Counted from the first letter of the stretch, positions 46,675 to 56,812 are shown. The stretch: DNA of 64,000 bases from Sphingomonas sp. Leaf22 (GCF_001421715.1 NZ_LMKP01000012.1:42501-106500); one strand, 5' to 3'. Made by a program: numbers and translations. The notes: generated by a model not told the origin, from the letters alone.

Positions 46675-47522
46675 AAGCCGGCCCACGCCGCCAGCAAACT
46701 ATGCGCGATCGCATAGGTCGGCGGCGCGATGAACCGCCCGGTCTCCCCGGCCAGCACCGCCCGAACCTCCTGCCGCGTCGCCCAGAACGCGTCCTCCAGC
46801 TCGGCGGTGTCTACCCGCAACAAATCGTCCTCGGCGACGGCGATACACCCGATCATCAGCTGCGACGGGAACGGCCACGGCTGGCTGGCGAAATAGCGTA
46901 CCGCGCCAACGCGCACGCCCGCTTCCTCCAGCACCTCGCGCGCGACCGCTTCCTCGATCGATTCGCCGACCTCGACGAACCCGGCGAGCGTCGAATAGCG
47001 CCCCGGCGGCCAGCTCGGTTGCCGCCCCAGCAGCACCCGGTCGCCATGTTCGACCGCCATGATGACGACCGGATCGGTGCGCGGAAAATGCTGTGTGGCG
47101 CAGGTGCCGCACGCACGCGCCCACCCCGCCCGCGACACCGCCGTCGCCTGCCCGCAATTCGCGCAAAAGCCATGCCGGACGTGCCAGTCGATCAGGCTGC
47201 GGGCAATGCCGTACAGCGCCGCCTCGCCCACCGGCATGGCGGCCAGCGTCGTCATCAGCGTCGGCGATCGCATCGCCGGCGCGGTCGCGATGCCGTCGCC
47301 GATCGCGAACAACGGCGCGCCGTCCAGATTGCCGAGCAGCAACGCGTCGCCCCGCGCCGGGTCCATCGGCGCCAACGCCAGCCGGTCGCCGTCGACCGGC
47401 GGCGCAAGCCCGTCCAGCACCAGCAACCGTGCGCCCGGATGCGCCAGCGCCCGCGCCAACGCCGCCGGATCGTCGCGCTCGTGATCGACCCGTTCCAGCG
47501 TCGCGCCGGTAAAACCGATCAT
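46671..47522 (-). CDS. nudC: NAD+ diphosphatase / RNA-decapping Nudix hydrolase
   Basis: Protein of 283 residues. A zinc ribbon CANCG...ACGTCATQHFPRTDP precedes the Nudix box GFVEVGESIEEAVAREVLEE, and the NudC-specific SQPWPFPSQLM follows it. The enzyme cleaves NAD(H) to NMN and AMP and removes NAD caps from RNA. ATGA overlap with the serine hydrolase gene upstream. Confidence 0.96.
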   Translation of the reverse strand: MIGFTGATLERVDHERDDPAALARALAHPGARLLVLDGLAPPVDGDRLALAPMDPARGDALLLGNLDGAPLFAIGDGIATAPAMRSPTLMTTLAAMPVGEAALYGIARSLIDWHVRHGFCANCGQATAVSRAGWARACGTCATQHFPRTDPVVIMAVEHGDRVLLGRQPSWPPGRYSTLAGFVEVGESIEEAVAREVLEEAGVRVGAVRYFASQPWPFPSQLMIGCIAVAEDDLLRVDTAELEDAFWATRQEVRAVLAGETGRFIAPPTYAIAHSLLAAWAGF

Positions 47523-48841
47523 CGTGCGCCCGCAAGATCGCTCGCCAGCGCCTTCACCAGATCCTCGCGCAGCGGGAAACGATCGGCCGGGAAATAATTG
47601 ACCATTACCGTTCCCCGGAGTTGCCGCACCGGATCGACGAACGCGACGGTGCCCGCCGCGCCGCCCCAGCCATAGGTGCCCTTGCCCGGCCGTCCCGGCA
47701 ACGTTTCCAGATAGACCGAACCGCCGGCACCGAAGCCCATTTTCGGCCCCGCCTGCCCACCGGTCGCGCCATCGACCCCGCCGAAGGTGACGCCGTCGGG
47801 CAGCAGGTTCGACATCGCCAGCGCGACCGTTTCCGCCTTCATCACCCGCTTGCCGTCCAGCGTCCCGCCATTCTGCAACATGTGCAGGAACCGGTCGTAA
47901 TCCCGCGCCGACATCGCCAGCCCAGCGCCGCCATAGGGAAAGCTCGGCTTCTGCAACCAGACCGACGTCGCCGCCGGATCGACCGGGGCCAGCGTGTCGC
48001 CGGCCCACGCATAGTTGGTCGCCAGCCGCGCTTTCTCGCGCTCCGGCACCTGCCAAAAGGTCGACGTCATGCCGAGCGGGCCGAACATCCGCGTTTGCAG
48101 GAAACGCTCGAACGACATGCGGCTCGCGACCTCGATCACCCGGCCCATCACGTCGAGACCGATCGAATAGCTCCATTTCGTCCCCGGCTCGGCTATCAGC
48201 GGCAGCGAGGCGACCCGGTCGGCGAATTCTTCGAGCGATTTGGGCCGCGCCTGTGCCATCGCGACCTCGGTCTGGGCGTTGATCGTTGCCGGCACGATGC
48301 CCAACCGCTCATATTCCTTGAGCAGCGGCCCCTTGGTCACGATGGTATAGCCAAGCCCGGCGGTATGGGTCAGCAGGTTGCGGACCGTGATCGGTTTGGT
48401 CGCCGCACGGCTGGCAAGGCTGTTGTCGGGATCGGTCAGCACCTTCATCGACTTGAACGCGGGGATGAAGTCGCTGATCGGCTGATCGAGCTTCAGCTTG
48501 CCGTCCTCGACCAGCATCATCGCCGCAATGCCGGTGATCGGCTTGGTCATCGAATAGACGCGCCACAGCGTATCGACAGTGGCCGCAGGGGCGCTCGAAT
48601 CGGCGGCGGTGCGTCCGGCGGCGTGGGCGCTGGTCCACGTCGGACCGCCGACGACCACGACCATGCCCGGAACCTTCTTGTCCGTGACATAGGTTTTGAC
48701 CATCGCCCCGGTCGCTGGCAGCGAGCGCGTCGCGGGAGCGGCCGGTGCGCGGGGCGGTGCCGCCTGCGCAAAGGCCGCCACCGGTTGCGCCAGCAGCACC
48801 GCCAGCGCCATCGATCCGTGCGCCCATCGTCCGATCGTCAT
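47519..48841 (-). CDS. Serine hydrolase, class C beta-lactamase-like
   Basis: Protein of 440 residues with signal peptide (about 1-25, ending AFAQ). The SxxK motif is YSMTKP (nucleophilic Ser), the second motif YSIGL in place of Tyr-x-Asn, and YGWGGAAGT in place of KTG. The pattern is that of the EstB/carboxylesterase-like branch of family VIII rather than AmpC. It is periplasmic. Between mutY and nudC it is coupled on both sides by ATGA overlaps. Confidence 0.93.
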   Translation of the reverse strand: MTIGRWAHGSMALAVLLAQPVAAFAQAAPPRAPAAPATRSLPATGAMVKTYVTDKKVPGMVVVVGGPTWTSAHAAGRTAADSSAPAATVDTLWRVYSMTKPITGIAAMMLVEDGKLKLDQPISDFIPAFKSMKVLTDPDNSLASRAATKPITVRNLLTHTAGLGYTIVTKGPLLKEYERLGIVPATINAQTEVAMAQARPKSLEEFADRVASLPLIAEPGTKWSYSIGLDVMGRVIEVASRMSFERFLQTRMFGPLGMTSTFWQVPEREKARLATNYAWAGDTLAPVDPAATSVWLQKPSFPYGGAGLAMSARDYDRFLHMLQNGGTLDGKRVMKAETVALAMSNLLPDGVTFGGVDGATGGQAGPKMGFGAGGSVYLETLPGRPGKGTYGWGGAAGTVAFVDPVRQLRGTVMVNYFPADRFPLREDLVKALASDLAGAR

Positions 48842-49869
48842 CGCATTCCCTCCACCACCGCTATCGCCCGCGCGAACAGCGTCGGCAGCCCGGCATCGGC
48901 GATCTCCGCCACCGGCCACCATTCGCCCTGCACGGGTTCGTCGCCTGCATCCGCCACCATGACCGTGCAGGCAAGATCGAAATGGGTGAAACCGTGGCGA
49001 ACCAACCCGATGCTGCGCCAGTCGGCAGCAAAGGGCGCACCCGCCGTCCCCGGATCGCTGTCGACCCATGGCCCGGTCGGCAACGCGCGCATCCCGCCCA
49101 ACAGCCCCTTGTCCGGCCGCCGGACCAGCAACACCCGCCCGTCGCGTTCCGCCCAGAACAGCGTGCCATAACGTTGCGGCTTGGCCTTCTTCGCCGCCTT
49201 GACCGGAAAGGCTTCGGGCGTGCCCGCTTGGAATGCGGCACAATCGTCGCGCAGCGGGCAAAGCAGGCAGCGCGGCCCCCGCACCGTGCATACCATCGAC
49301 CCCAGATCCATCATCGCCTGCGCGAAATCGCCCGCGCGGTCGTCGGGCGTGATCGTATCGGTCGCGGCGCGGATCGCCGGCCGGGCGGCGGGCAAAGCCT
49401 GAGCAATCGCGAACAGCCGCGAGACGACGCGCTCGACATTGGCATCGACCACCACCGCCCGCCGCCCGAACGCGATCGCCGCGATCGCGGCGGCGGTATA
49501 ATCGCCGATCCCCGGCAGCGCGCGCAAGCCAGCCTCGGTATCGGGCAGCGCGCCCCGCTCCGCGACGACCCGCGCGCACGCCAGTAGATTGCGTGCCCGC
49601 GCATAATAACCAAGTCCCGCCCATGCCGCCATGACATCGGCATCCGCCGCCGCCGCCAGCGCCGCGAACGACGGCCAGCGCGCCGTCCAGCTGAGGAAAT
49701 ACGGACGGACGGTCGCGACCTGCGTCTGTTGCAGCATCACCTCCGACATCCACACGCGATACGGATCGGGCGGCGGCGCGCCGGGCGGGCTGCGCCATGG
49801 CAGGCTGCGATGATTGCGGTCGTACCAGTCGAGCAATCGTTCGGCGACAGAGAGATGCTTGGCGTCCAC
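48838..49869 (-). CDS. mutY: Adenine DNA glycosylase
   Basis: Protein of 343 residues from GTG. The helix-hairpin-helix LPGIGDYTAAAIAAIAFG, catalytic VVVDANVERVVSRLF and 4Fe-4S cysteines CTVRGPRCLLCPLRDDC (C-x6-C-x2-C-x5-C) are all present, followed by a Nudix-like C-terminal domain for 8-oxoG recognition. It removes adenine opposite 8-oxoguanine. First gene of a coupled operon with the hydrolase and nudC; its start is only 28 bases from the divergent dciA-type gene. Confidence 0.96.
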   Translation of the reverse strand: MDAKHLSVAERLLDWYDRNHRSLPWRSPPGAPPPDPYRVWMSEVMLQQTQVATVRPYFLSWTARWPSFAALAAAADADVMAAWAGLGYYARARNLLACARVVAERGALPDTEAGLRALPGIGDYTAAAIAAIAFGRRAVVVDANVERVVSRLFAIAQALPAARPAIRAATDTITPDDRAGDFAQAMMDLGSMVCTVRGPRCLLCPLRDDCAAFQAGTPEAFPVKAAKKAKPQRYGTLFWAERDGRVLLVRRPDKGLLGGMRALPTGPWVDSDPGTAGAPFAADWRSIGLVRHGFTHFDLACTVMVADAGDEPVQGEWWPVAEIADAGLPTLFARAIAVVEGMR

Positions 49870-49897
49870 CGCGGCTCTATGGCATGGGGTGGCGACA

Positions 49898-50431
49898 ATG
49901 ACGACGCGTCCCCGCCCCCATGCGACGATTCCCGAACCCCGCCGCCGTGGCGGCGCACGCGCCGTGGCCGAATTGCTGCCCGATATCGGCGGCGCGGCCT
50001 TCCGCAAATTCGGGTTCGTGCAGTCGGCGGTGGTCAGCCGCTGGGGAGAAATCGTGGGCGAACGCTTCGCCCGCGTATCCGCGCCCGAATCGATCCGCTT
50101 CCCGCCGGGCAAGCGCGCCGATGGTACGCTGACGCTGACCGTATCGGGCGCGCACGGCACGATGATGCAGCATATTGCGCCGGAGATCGTCGAACGGGTC
50201 AACCGGTTCTTCGGTTATCCCGCCGTCGCGCGGTTGCAGTTCCGGCATGGCGAGGTCCGACCGCGCCGCGCGATCCCGGTTCGGCGCGATCCGCTGCCGA
50301 TCCCGGCCGATATGGGCGAATCGATCCGCGACATCGCCGATCCCGAACTGCGCGCGGTGCTTGCCGCGCTGGCCGGTGCCGTCGCCGCCCCGCCGCCCCC
50401 CGCCATTCCGATTCTTGGCAAGGTCCGCTGA
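49898..50431 (+). CDS. DciA-family protein (DUF721)
   Basis: Protein of 177 residues with the DUF721 core FRKFGFVQSAVVSRWGEIVGERFARVSAPESIRF split by the loop PPGKRADGTLTL, then GTMMQHIAPEIVERVNRFFG. DciA-like proteins load the replicative helicase in bacteria lacking DnaC. The C-terminal half is proline-rich and poorly conserved. The TGA overlaps the next gene's ATG (TGATG). Confidence 0.85.
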   Translation: MTTRPRPHATIPEPRRRGGARAVAELLPDIGGAAFRKFGFVQSAVVSRWGEIVGERFARVSAPESIRFPPGKRADGTLTLTVSGAHGTMMQHIAPEIVERVNRFFGYPAVARLQFRHGEVRPRRAIPVRRDPLPIPADMGESIRDIADPELRAVLAALAGAVAAPPPPAIPILGKVR

Positions 50432-51123
50432 TGCGCATCCTCATTCTCGTCTGTTCGTTCCTGCTGGCGCTGTTCGGCATGCCCCCGGCCAAGGCGCAGG
50501 CACCGGCCCGCGCCACCGCCGGCCGCGACTGGTCGACCAACGTCACGATGCTGCCGACCGGCGGAATCGTCGTCGGCAACCCGATGGCGCGCGTGCAGCT
50601 GGTCGAATGGGCCAGCTATACCTGCCCGCACTGCGCCGCCTTCGCCAAGGATGCGCGGGCCGAGCTGCCGGCGTTGCTGCGGTCGGGAAAGGTGCGGGTC
50701 GAATATCGCACGCTGCCGCGCGACGCGCTCGACCTCGCGGCGGCGTTGCTGGTGCGCTGCGGCGGTCCGAACCGCTTCATCGCCGCGCACGACGCGATCA
50801 TGGCGCAGCAGGCGGCGATGCTCGACAAGGCCGATGCCTTTGCCCAGACGCCCGCCGCGCAGACCCGCGCCGCGACGATCGCGATCCGCCTGCAACAGCT
50901 GGCCGAGGCGACCGGTCTGCGCGCCTTGATGCGTGGCCACGGCCTCGACGATGCAAAGATCACCGCCTGCCTGAACGACGAAGTCGCGCAGAAGCGGGTC
51001 ATCGCCATCGCCGAAGCAGCGCAGGCCGCCGGTATCGCCGGCACGCCCAGCTTCGAGGTCAACGGACAGAAGGCCGACGTCCATGACTGGGCGACCCTGA
51101 AGCCGCTGCTCACCGCCAAATAA
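50431..51123 (+). CDS. DsbA-family periplasmic thiol oxidoreductase (first of pair)
   Basis: Protein of 230 residues with signal peptide (about 1-22, ending AKAQ). Thioredoxin-like domain with active site YTCPHCAAF (CPHC, as in DsbA), a helical insertion, and the cis-proline GIAGTPSFEVNGQK. It should form disulfides in exported proteins. It shares a transcript with the DUF721 gene, its paralogue downstream and probably smc. Confidence 0.93.
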   Translation: MRILILVCSFLLALFGMPPAKAQAPARATAGRDWSTNVTMLPTGGIVVGNPMARVQLVEWASYTCPHCAAFAKDARAELPALLRSGKVRVEYRTLPRDALDLAAALLVRCGGPNRFIAAHDAIMAQQAAMLDKADAFAQTPAAQTRAATIAIRLQQLAEATGLRALMRGHGLDDAKITACLNDEVAQKRVIAIAEAAQAAGIAGTPSFEVNGQKADVHDWATLKPLLTAK

Positions 51124-51149
51124 CCCCCGTTCGCAAGAGAGTATTCCCC

Positions 51150-51881
51150 ATGCGTTTCGCACTCCCCCTGATCGCGCTTGCTTCGCTGTCGGCCTGTGGC
51201 GGCGGCGGTGATACCGGCGGCAATGGCGGTGCCGCCGCGCCGGTCGCCAATGTCGCCGCGCCCGCCGGACAGAAATGGACCGACATGGTCGCGGTCACGC
51301 CCGAGGGCGGCTATCGCATCGGCAATCCCGACGCGGCGGTGAAGCTGCTCGAATATGGCTCGCGTACCTGCCCGACCTGCGGCGCATTCGGTCGCGAAGG
51401 CAACGAACCGCTCATCAACAACTATGTATCGACCGGCAAGGTCAGCTTCGAATTCCGCGACTTCGCGGTTCATGGCGCGCCTGATCTCGCCGCGGCGGTC
51501 CTCGGCCGGTGCAACGGAACGGCGACCTTCTTCCCGCTGCTCGAAGCGATGTATCAGGATCAGGCCGCCACGCTCGACCGGATGCAGGCACTGCCGCAGG
51601 CCGAACAGGCGCGGCTCCAGTCGATCCCGCCATTGCAGGCGGTGTCGGCATGGGCGGATGCCGCCGGCTTCGTCGATTTCGTCAAGCAGCGCGGCGTACC
51701 GGAAGCAAAGGCACGCCAGTGCCTCGCCGACCAGACGCTGCTGCAACAGGTCGTCAAGATCACCGAAGAGGGCGGTTCGGTCGTCACCGGCACCCCGACC
51801 TTCCTGATCAACGGCGAAAAGGTCGAGAATGCGGTCAGCTGGCCACAGATCGAAGCGGCGCTGAAGGCCGCCGGCGCCTGA
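51150..51881 (+). CDS. DsbA-family thiol oxidoreductase, lipoprotein (second of pair)
   Basis: Protein of 243 residues; the N-terminus ends in a lipobox LSAC followed by a glycine-rich linker, so it is probably membrane-tethered. Active site is RTCPTCGAF (CPTC) and the cis-proline loop VTGTPTFLINGEK. It is a paralogue of the preceding gene with a different active-site dipeptide, which should shift its redox potential. RBS AAGAGAG lies upstream of ATG. Confidence 0.93.
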   Translation: MRFALPLIALASLSACGGGGDTGGNGGAAAPVANVAAPAGQKWTDMVAVTPEGGYRIGNPDAAVKLLEYGSRTCPTCGAFGREGNEPLINNYVSTGKVSFEFRDFAVHGAPDLAAAVLGRCNGTATFFPLLEAMYQDQAATLDRMQALPQAEQARLQSIPPLQAVSAWADAAGFVDFVKQRGVPEAKARQCLADQTLLQQVVKITEEGGSVVTGTPTFLINGEKVENAVSWPQIEAALKAAGA

Positions 51882-51885
51882 CCCC

Positions 51886-54800
51886 ATGGCCGCGCCGGAT
51901 GATGCGGCCATCCCCCGCGCGCCGGGGCTGACGCTCCGGCGGCTGCGGCTCGGCGGGTTCAAGAGTTTCGTCGATCCCGCCGATCTGGTGATCGAGGCCG
52001 GGCTGACCGGCGTGGTCGGCCCCAATGGCTGCGGCAAGTCGAACCTGCTGGAAGCGTTGCGCTGGACCATGGGCGAGAACAGCGCGAAATCGCTGCGCGG
52101 TGCCGGCATGGACGACGTAATCTTCGCCGGCACCGCCACCCGCCCGCAACGCGACTTCGCTGAGGTCGCGATCCTCGCCGAAGACGCGAATGGCGACGAG
52201 GTCGAGATCGTCCGCCGGATCGAACGCGGTGCCGGTTCCGCCTATCGCATCAACGGGCGCGACGTGCGGGCCAAGGACGTGTCGCTGCTGTTCGCCGATG
52301 CCGCGACCGGCGCGCATTCGCCCGCGCTGGTCAGCCAGAACCGCATCGGCGCGGTCATCGCCGCCCGCCCCGCCGAACGCCGCGCGATGCTGGAGGAAGC
52401 GGCCGGCATCGCCGGGCTGCACGTTCGGCGCAGGGATGCCGAGGGCAAGCTGCGCGCGACCGAAGCCAATCTCGACCGGCTGGGCGAGATGGCGCACGAA
52501 CAGGATGCCCGCGCCACAACGCTCCGGCGGCAGGCGCGGGTCGCCGCGCGCTACCGCGAACTGACCGATGCGATCCGGGTGGCGGAGGCGCGGGCGCTCT
52601 ATGCCCGTTGGCGCGACGCGGTGGCGGCGGCCGATGCAGCGACGGCGGAAGCGAAGGCCGCCGAGGCGCTGGTCGCCGGTCAGGCCGGGGCGCAGGGGCA
52701 GGCCGCCGGCGAACTGTCCGCCGCCACGCAGACGCTCGCCACCGCTCGCGCCGATGCCGAACGCCTGCGCCAGCAGGTCGGCGATGTCGGCCATGCCCGC
52801 GAACGGGTGCAGGCACAGGCCAATGCCGCGACCCGGCGACTGGCCGACCTCACCGCACAGGCGGCGCGCCTGACCGAGGACCGGGCGCGCGAGGCGGCGC
52901 TGGCCGGCGACGCCGAAACGGCCGTCGCACGACTCGAAGCCGAACGTACGCGACTGGCCGACACGCTGGCCGGAGCCACCGCCCGCCTGCCCGAACTCGA
53001 TACCGCGCTCGATGCAGCGACCCACGCCGCCGCAATGGCCGACAGCGCGCATGCCGAAGCACTTGCGGCACAGGCCGCCGAACTGGCCGAAGCGCGCGTC
53101 GCCACCGCCGCGCACGATGCCGCCCGCGCCCGGCTCGACCGCGTCCGGCGCGACGAAGCGCGGCTGCTTGCCGAACAGGGGGCGCTGTCGGCGGTCGCCC
53201 CGTTGTTCGCGGAACGCACGGCGGCGGCCGAACGTCGGGCGGCGGCGCTGACCGACGCAGACACTGCCCGCGCGGCGATCACCCATGCCGAAGCCGCCGA
53301 CCGGTCCGCGCAGGAAGCACGGGATCGCGCCCAGTCGGACCGTGCCGCCGCTGCCGCCGAACTCGCCGCGATCGACAGCGAGATTGCGGCACTCGACCGT
53401 GCGCTCCGCCGGGGCGGGCGCGCCCGGATCATCGATTCGGTCGTGGTCGAACCGGGCTTCGAAGCGGCATTGGCGGCGGCGCTGGGCGACGATCTCGACG
53501 CCGGCAGCGATCCGGCCGACGATCGCCATTGGCAGGGCGACGATGGCCCAACCGATGGGCCGGCGATACCGATCGGGGTCGGCCGGCTGTCGGCGCATGT
53601 CACCGCCCCGCTCCTCGCCCGGCGACTGGCGCAAATCCTGGTCGTCGAACGTGACGAGGGTACGCCCCTGGCGGTCGGGCAGCGGCTGGTGACGCTCGAC
53701 GGGGCGCTGCGCCGCTGGGACGGTTTGCGCAGCCGCGCCGGATCGGGGGCGGCGGCGGCGGAACGACTGGCACGAACCAACCGGCTGCGCCTGTTGCGCG
53801 AGGGGCGACGGGCGCTGGTCGATCGACGCGACGTCGCCGATGCCGCGCTCCATTCGGCCGATGTCGCAATCGCCGAAGCGCGCGCGGCCCTGACCGCTGC
53901 CCGCCGGGCGCTCGACGCTGCCGAGACCGTCGCCCGCGATGCCGCCCGTGCCGAAGACCGCGCTGCCGCCGTGATCGAACGGGCACAGGCGCGCGCCGAC
54001 GATGTCGCGGCCCGCCTGCACCGTCTGCGCGGCGACCTTGCCGAAACGCTGGCCGATGCGGACCGCGCCGCCGCTGCGGTCGCGCAACTGCCCGACCGGA
54101 CCATGGCCGCCGCAAGGGTCGCCGGTTCGCTGGCGCAAGCCGATGCCGCCCGCGTGCGCGTCGCCGACGCCCGCGCCGACCGGTCGACCCTCGACGCCGC
54201 GCTGGTCCGCGACCGTGAGCGTGCCGGGGCGGCTGCCAGCGAGATCGCGTCGTGGCATGCCCGCGCCGCCGACGCCGCCGGTCGGATCGCCGAGATCGAC
54301 GACCGCATGACGACCATCGCCGCCGACCGCGATGCCCTGCGCGATCGGCCCGCCGCGCTCGCCGCCGAACTGGCGCGGATCGAAAGCGACTTCACCCGGT
54401 TGCGCGCGGCGGCTGCCGAGGCCGCTGCCGCCGAACAGGCCGCCGACGCGCGCCTGCGTGCCGCCGAGCGCATCGTGAGCGGCATTGCCGAAACGCTCGC
54501 CGCCGCCCGCGAAACCCGCGCCGGCGCATCGGCGCGTGCCGAGGGGCATGAACAACGCCGCTTGGAAACGGGCCGGCTTTCGGGCGAGCGTTTCCAATGC
54601 CCCCCGCCGCTCTTGCCACGCATCGGCTTCGTCGGGGCCGAGGTCGGCGACGCGGCGGCCGAGACCGCAGCGCATGACCGGTTGCTCGCCGATCGCGACC
54701 GGATCGGCCCGGTCAACCTGATCGCCGAGACCGAATTGGCAGAGCTGGAGGCCGCACAGGGCGAAACCGCCGCCGAACGCGCCGATCTGGCCGAGGCGGT

Positions 54801-55329
54801 CCAGCGGCTGCGCGGATCGATCGGCACGCTGAACCGCGAAGGACGACAACGCCTGCTGGCAGCGTTCGACGCAGTGGACGCACATTTCCGCCGGCTGTTC
54901 GGTGCGCTGTTCGATGGCGGGCAGGCCCGGCTCGAACTGATCGATTCGGACGATCCCCTGGAAGCAGGCCTCGAAATCCTCGCCCAGCCGCCGGGCAAGC
55001 GTCTGCAATCGCTGACCTTGCTGTCAGGCGGCGAACAGGCGCTGACCGCCGTCGCGCTGATCTTCGCATTGTTTCTGACCAATCCCGCGCCGATCTGCGT
55101 CCTCGACGAAGTCGACGCACCGCTCGACGATGCCAATATCGACCGCTTCTGCGACCTGCTCGACCGGATGGCCGCCGATACCGACACCCGCTACCTGATC
55201 GTCACCCACAATGCCGCGACGATGAGCCGCATGCACCGCCTGTTCGGCGTGACGATGATCGAACGCGGAATCAGCCGGCTGGTATCGGTCGATCTCGGCG
55301 GCGCGACCAGTTTGCTGGCGGCGGAATAG
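51886..55329 (+). CDS. smc: Chromosome segregation ATPase SMC
   Basis: Protein of 1147 residues. Walker A GPNGCGKSN (residues 45-53), coiled coil, a hinge around 500-620 (GRARIIDSVVVEPGFEAALAAAL begins it), returning coiled coil, then signature LSGGEQALTAVALIFALF and Walker B CVLDEVDAPLDDAN. The coiled coils are very rich in Ala and Arg, an effect of high GC. It condenses and segregates the chromosome with ScpA/ScpB, encoded elsewhere. Start ATG is four bases after the DsbA-like stop. Confidence 0.97.
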   Translation: MAAPDDAAIPRAPGLTLRRLRLGGFKSFVDPADLVIEAGLTGVVGPNGCGKSNLLEALRWTMGENSAKSLRGAGMDDVIFAGTATRPQRDFAEVAILAEDANGDEVEIVRRIERGAGSAYRINGRDVRAKDVSLLFADAATGAHSPALVSQNRIGAVIAARPAERRAMLEEAAGIAGLHVRRRDAEGKLRATEANLDRLGEMAHEQDARATTLRRQARVAARYRELTDAIRVAEARALYARWRDAVAAADAATAEAKAAEALVAGQAGAQGQAAGELSAATQTLATARADAERLRQQVGDVGHARERVQAQANAATRRLADLTAQAARLTEDRAREAALAGDAETAVARLEAERTRLADTLAGATARLPELDTALDAATHAAAMADSAHAEALAAQAAELAEARVATAAHDAARARLDRVRRDEARLLAEQGALSAVAPLFAERTAAAERRAAALTDADTARAAITHAEAADRSAQEARDRAQSDRAAAAAELAAIDSEIAALDRALRRGGRARIIDSVVVEPGFEAALAAALGDDLDAGSDPADDRHWQGDDGPTDGPAIPIGVGRLSAHVTAPLLARRLAQILVVERDEGTPLAVGQRLVTLDGALRRWDGLRSRAGSGAAAAERLARTNRLRLLREGRRALVDRRDVADAALHSADVAIAEARAALTAARRALDAAETVARDAARAEDRAAAVIERAQARADDVAARLHRLRGDLAETLADADRAAAAVAQLPDRTMAAARVAGSLAQADAARVRVADARADRSTLDAALVRDRERAGAAASEIASWHARAADAAGRIAEIDDRMTTIAADRDALRDRPAALAAELARIESDFTRLRAAAAEAAAAEQAADARLRAAERIVSGIAETLAAARETRAGASARAEGHEQRRLETGRLSGERFQCPPPLLPRIGFVGAEVGDAAAETAAHDRLLADRDRIGPVNLIAETELAELEAAQGETAAERADLAEAVQRLRGSIGTLNREGRQRLLAAFDAVDAHFRRLFGALFDGGQARLELIDSDDPLEAGLEILAQPPGKRLQSLTLLSGGEQALTAVALIFALFLTNPAPICVLDEVDAPLDDANIDRFCDLLDRMAADTDTRYLIVTHNAATMSRMHRLFGVTMIERGISRLVSVDLGGATSLLAAE

Positions 55330-55350
55330 GGTTTCTCACTTAGGCTTAAT

Positions 55351-55473
55351 GCCGTTTGGTTCGAGCAGCTTCGAGCCTGTCGAGAAGCGTCCGTCGAGAA
55401 CTGGGTCGTTTGGGGCGCCACCTTCTCGACTACGGTTCTCGACAAGCTCGAACCTGCGCTCGAAGCGAACGGT
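55351..55473. repeat. Palindromic repeat family D, copy 3
   Basis: Left GTTCGAGCAGCTTCGAGCCTGTCGAGAAGCGT and right GTTCTCGACAAGCTCGAACCTGCGCTCGAAGCGAAC are imperfect reverse complements; an inner GGGCGCCACCTTCTCGACTACGG loop separates them. The first 40 bases match the left arm at 16917 closely. It lies between smc and argG. Confidence 0.8.
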
Positions 55474-55576
55474 GGTGGAGGCAAGGAGAGACATCCGCCC
55501 ACGCATCCTTGCGCCCTGTCCCCTTGTCGCCTAGTCGCGCGCCAACATCAAATCGCGAGCCTCAAGGAGCCTGCCC

Positions 55577-56794
55577 ATGGCCGAGTCCATCAACCGCGTC
55601 GTACTCGCCTATTCGGGCGGCCTCGATACCAGCGTAATCCTGAAATGGCTGCAACAGGAATATAAGTGCGAGGTCGTGACCTTCACCGCCGACCTCGGCC
55701 AGGGCGAAGAGCTGGAGCCGGCGCGCAAAAAGGCCGAGCTGATGGGCATCAAGCCCGAGCATATCTTCATCGACGACCTGCGCGAGGAATTCGTCCGCGA
55801 CTTCGTGTTCCCGATGATGCGCTCGAACGCGCTGTATGAGGGGCTGTACCTGCTCGGCACCTCGATCGCGCGCCCGCTGATCGCCAAGCGCCAGATCGAG
55901 ATCGCGCGTCAGGTGAACGCCGACGCGGTCAGCCACGGCGCGACCGGCAAGGGCAACGACCAGGTCCGCTTCGAACTCGGCTATTACGCGCTGCAACCCG
56001 ATATCAAGGTCATCGCGCCGTGGCGCGAATGGGATCTGACCAGCCGCACCGCGCTGATCGCCTTCGCCGAACAGCACCAGATCCCGGTGCCCAAGGACAA
56101 GCGCGGCGAATCGCCCTTCTCGACCGATGCCAACCTGCTGCACACCTCGTCCGAGGGGAAGGTGCTGGAGGACCCGTGGGACGAGGTTCCAGAATATGTC
56201 TTCTCGCGGACGGTCAGCCCCGAGGACGCGCCCGATACGCCACAGGTCGTCACCATCGCGTTCGAACGCGGCGATGCGGTGGCGGTCGATGGCGAAGGAA
56301 TGAGCCCTGCGACGCTGCTCGCCAAGCTGAACGACCTCGGCCGGGCGCACGGCATCGGCCGGCTCGATCTCGTGGAAAACCGCTTCGTCGGCATGAAGTC
56401 GCGGGGCATGTACGAAACGCCCGGCGGCACGATCCTGCACGCCGCGCACCGCGCGATCGAACAGATCACGCTCGACCGCGGTGCCGCGCATCTGAAGGAC
56501 GAACTGGCCCCGCGCTATGCCGAGCTGGTCTATAACGGTTTCTGGTTCTCGCCGGAGCGCGAGATGCTGCAGGCCGCGATCGACCACAGCCAGCACAAGG
56601 TGTCGGGCGAAGTCCGGCTGAAGCTGTACAAGGGCGGCGTCCATGTTACCGGCCGCCGTTCGCCCAATTCGCTGTACAGCGAAAAGGTCGTGACGTTCGA
56701 GGACGATCAGGGTGCCTATGACCAGCGCGACGCCGCCGGCTTCATCAAGCTGAACGCGCTGCGCCTGCGCCTGCTGGGCCGGCGCGACCGGTAA
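55577..56794 (+). CDS. argG: Argininosuccinate synthase
   Basis: Protein of 405 residues, normal length. ATP pyrophosphatase P-loop [10 protein letters not shown] (residues 11-20), [13 protein letters not shown], and the C-terminal [18 protein letters not shown] are family signatures. It joins citrulline and aspartate in arginine synthesis. AAGGAGC lies upstream of the ATG. argH is not adjacent. Confidence 0.98.
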   Translation: MAESINRVVLAYSGGLDTSVILKWLQQEYKCEVVTFTADLGQGEELEPARKKAELMGIKPEHIFIDDLREEFVRDFVFPMMRSNALYEGLYLLGTSIARPLIAKRQIEIARQVNADAVSHGATGKGNDQVRFELGYYALQPDIKVIAPWREWDLTSRTALIAFAEQHQIPVPKDKRGESPFSTDANLLHTSSEGKVLEDPWDEVPEYVFSRTVSPEDAPDTPQVVTIAFERGDAVAVDGEGMSPATLLAKLNDLGRAHGIGRLDLVENRFVGMKSRGMYETPGGTILHAAHRAIEQITLDRGAAHLKDELAPRYAELVYNGFWFSPEREMLQAAIDHSQHKVSGEVRLKLYKGGVHVTGRRSPNSLYSEKVVTFEDDQGAYDQRDAAGFIKLNALRLRLLGRRDR

Positions 56795-56812
56795 GTCTGC
56801 GCGCTTGCTCGA

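Noticed and set aside
51835..55008. A 1057-codon frame opposite smc
   Set aside because: Low-complexity Gly/Arg/Ala product with no start signal; a by-product of the GC-rich coiled-coil codons of smc.
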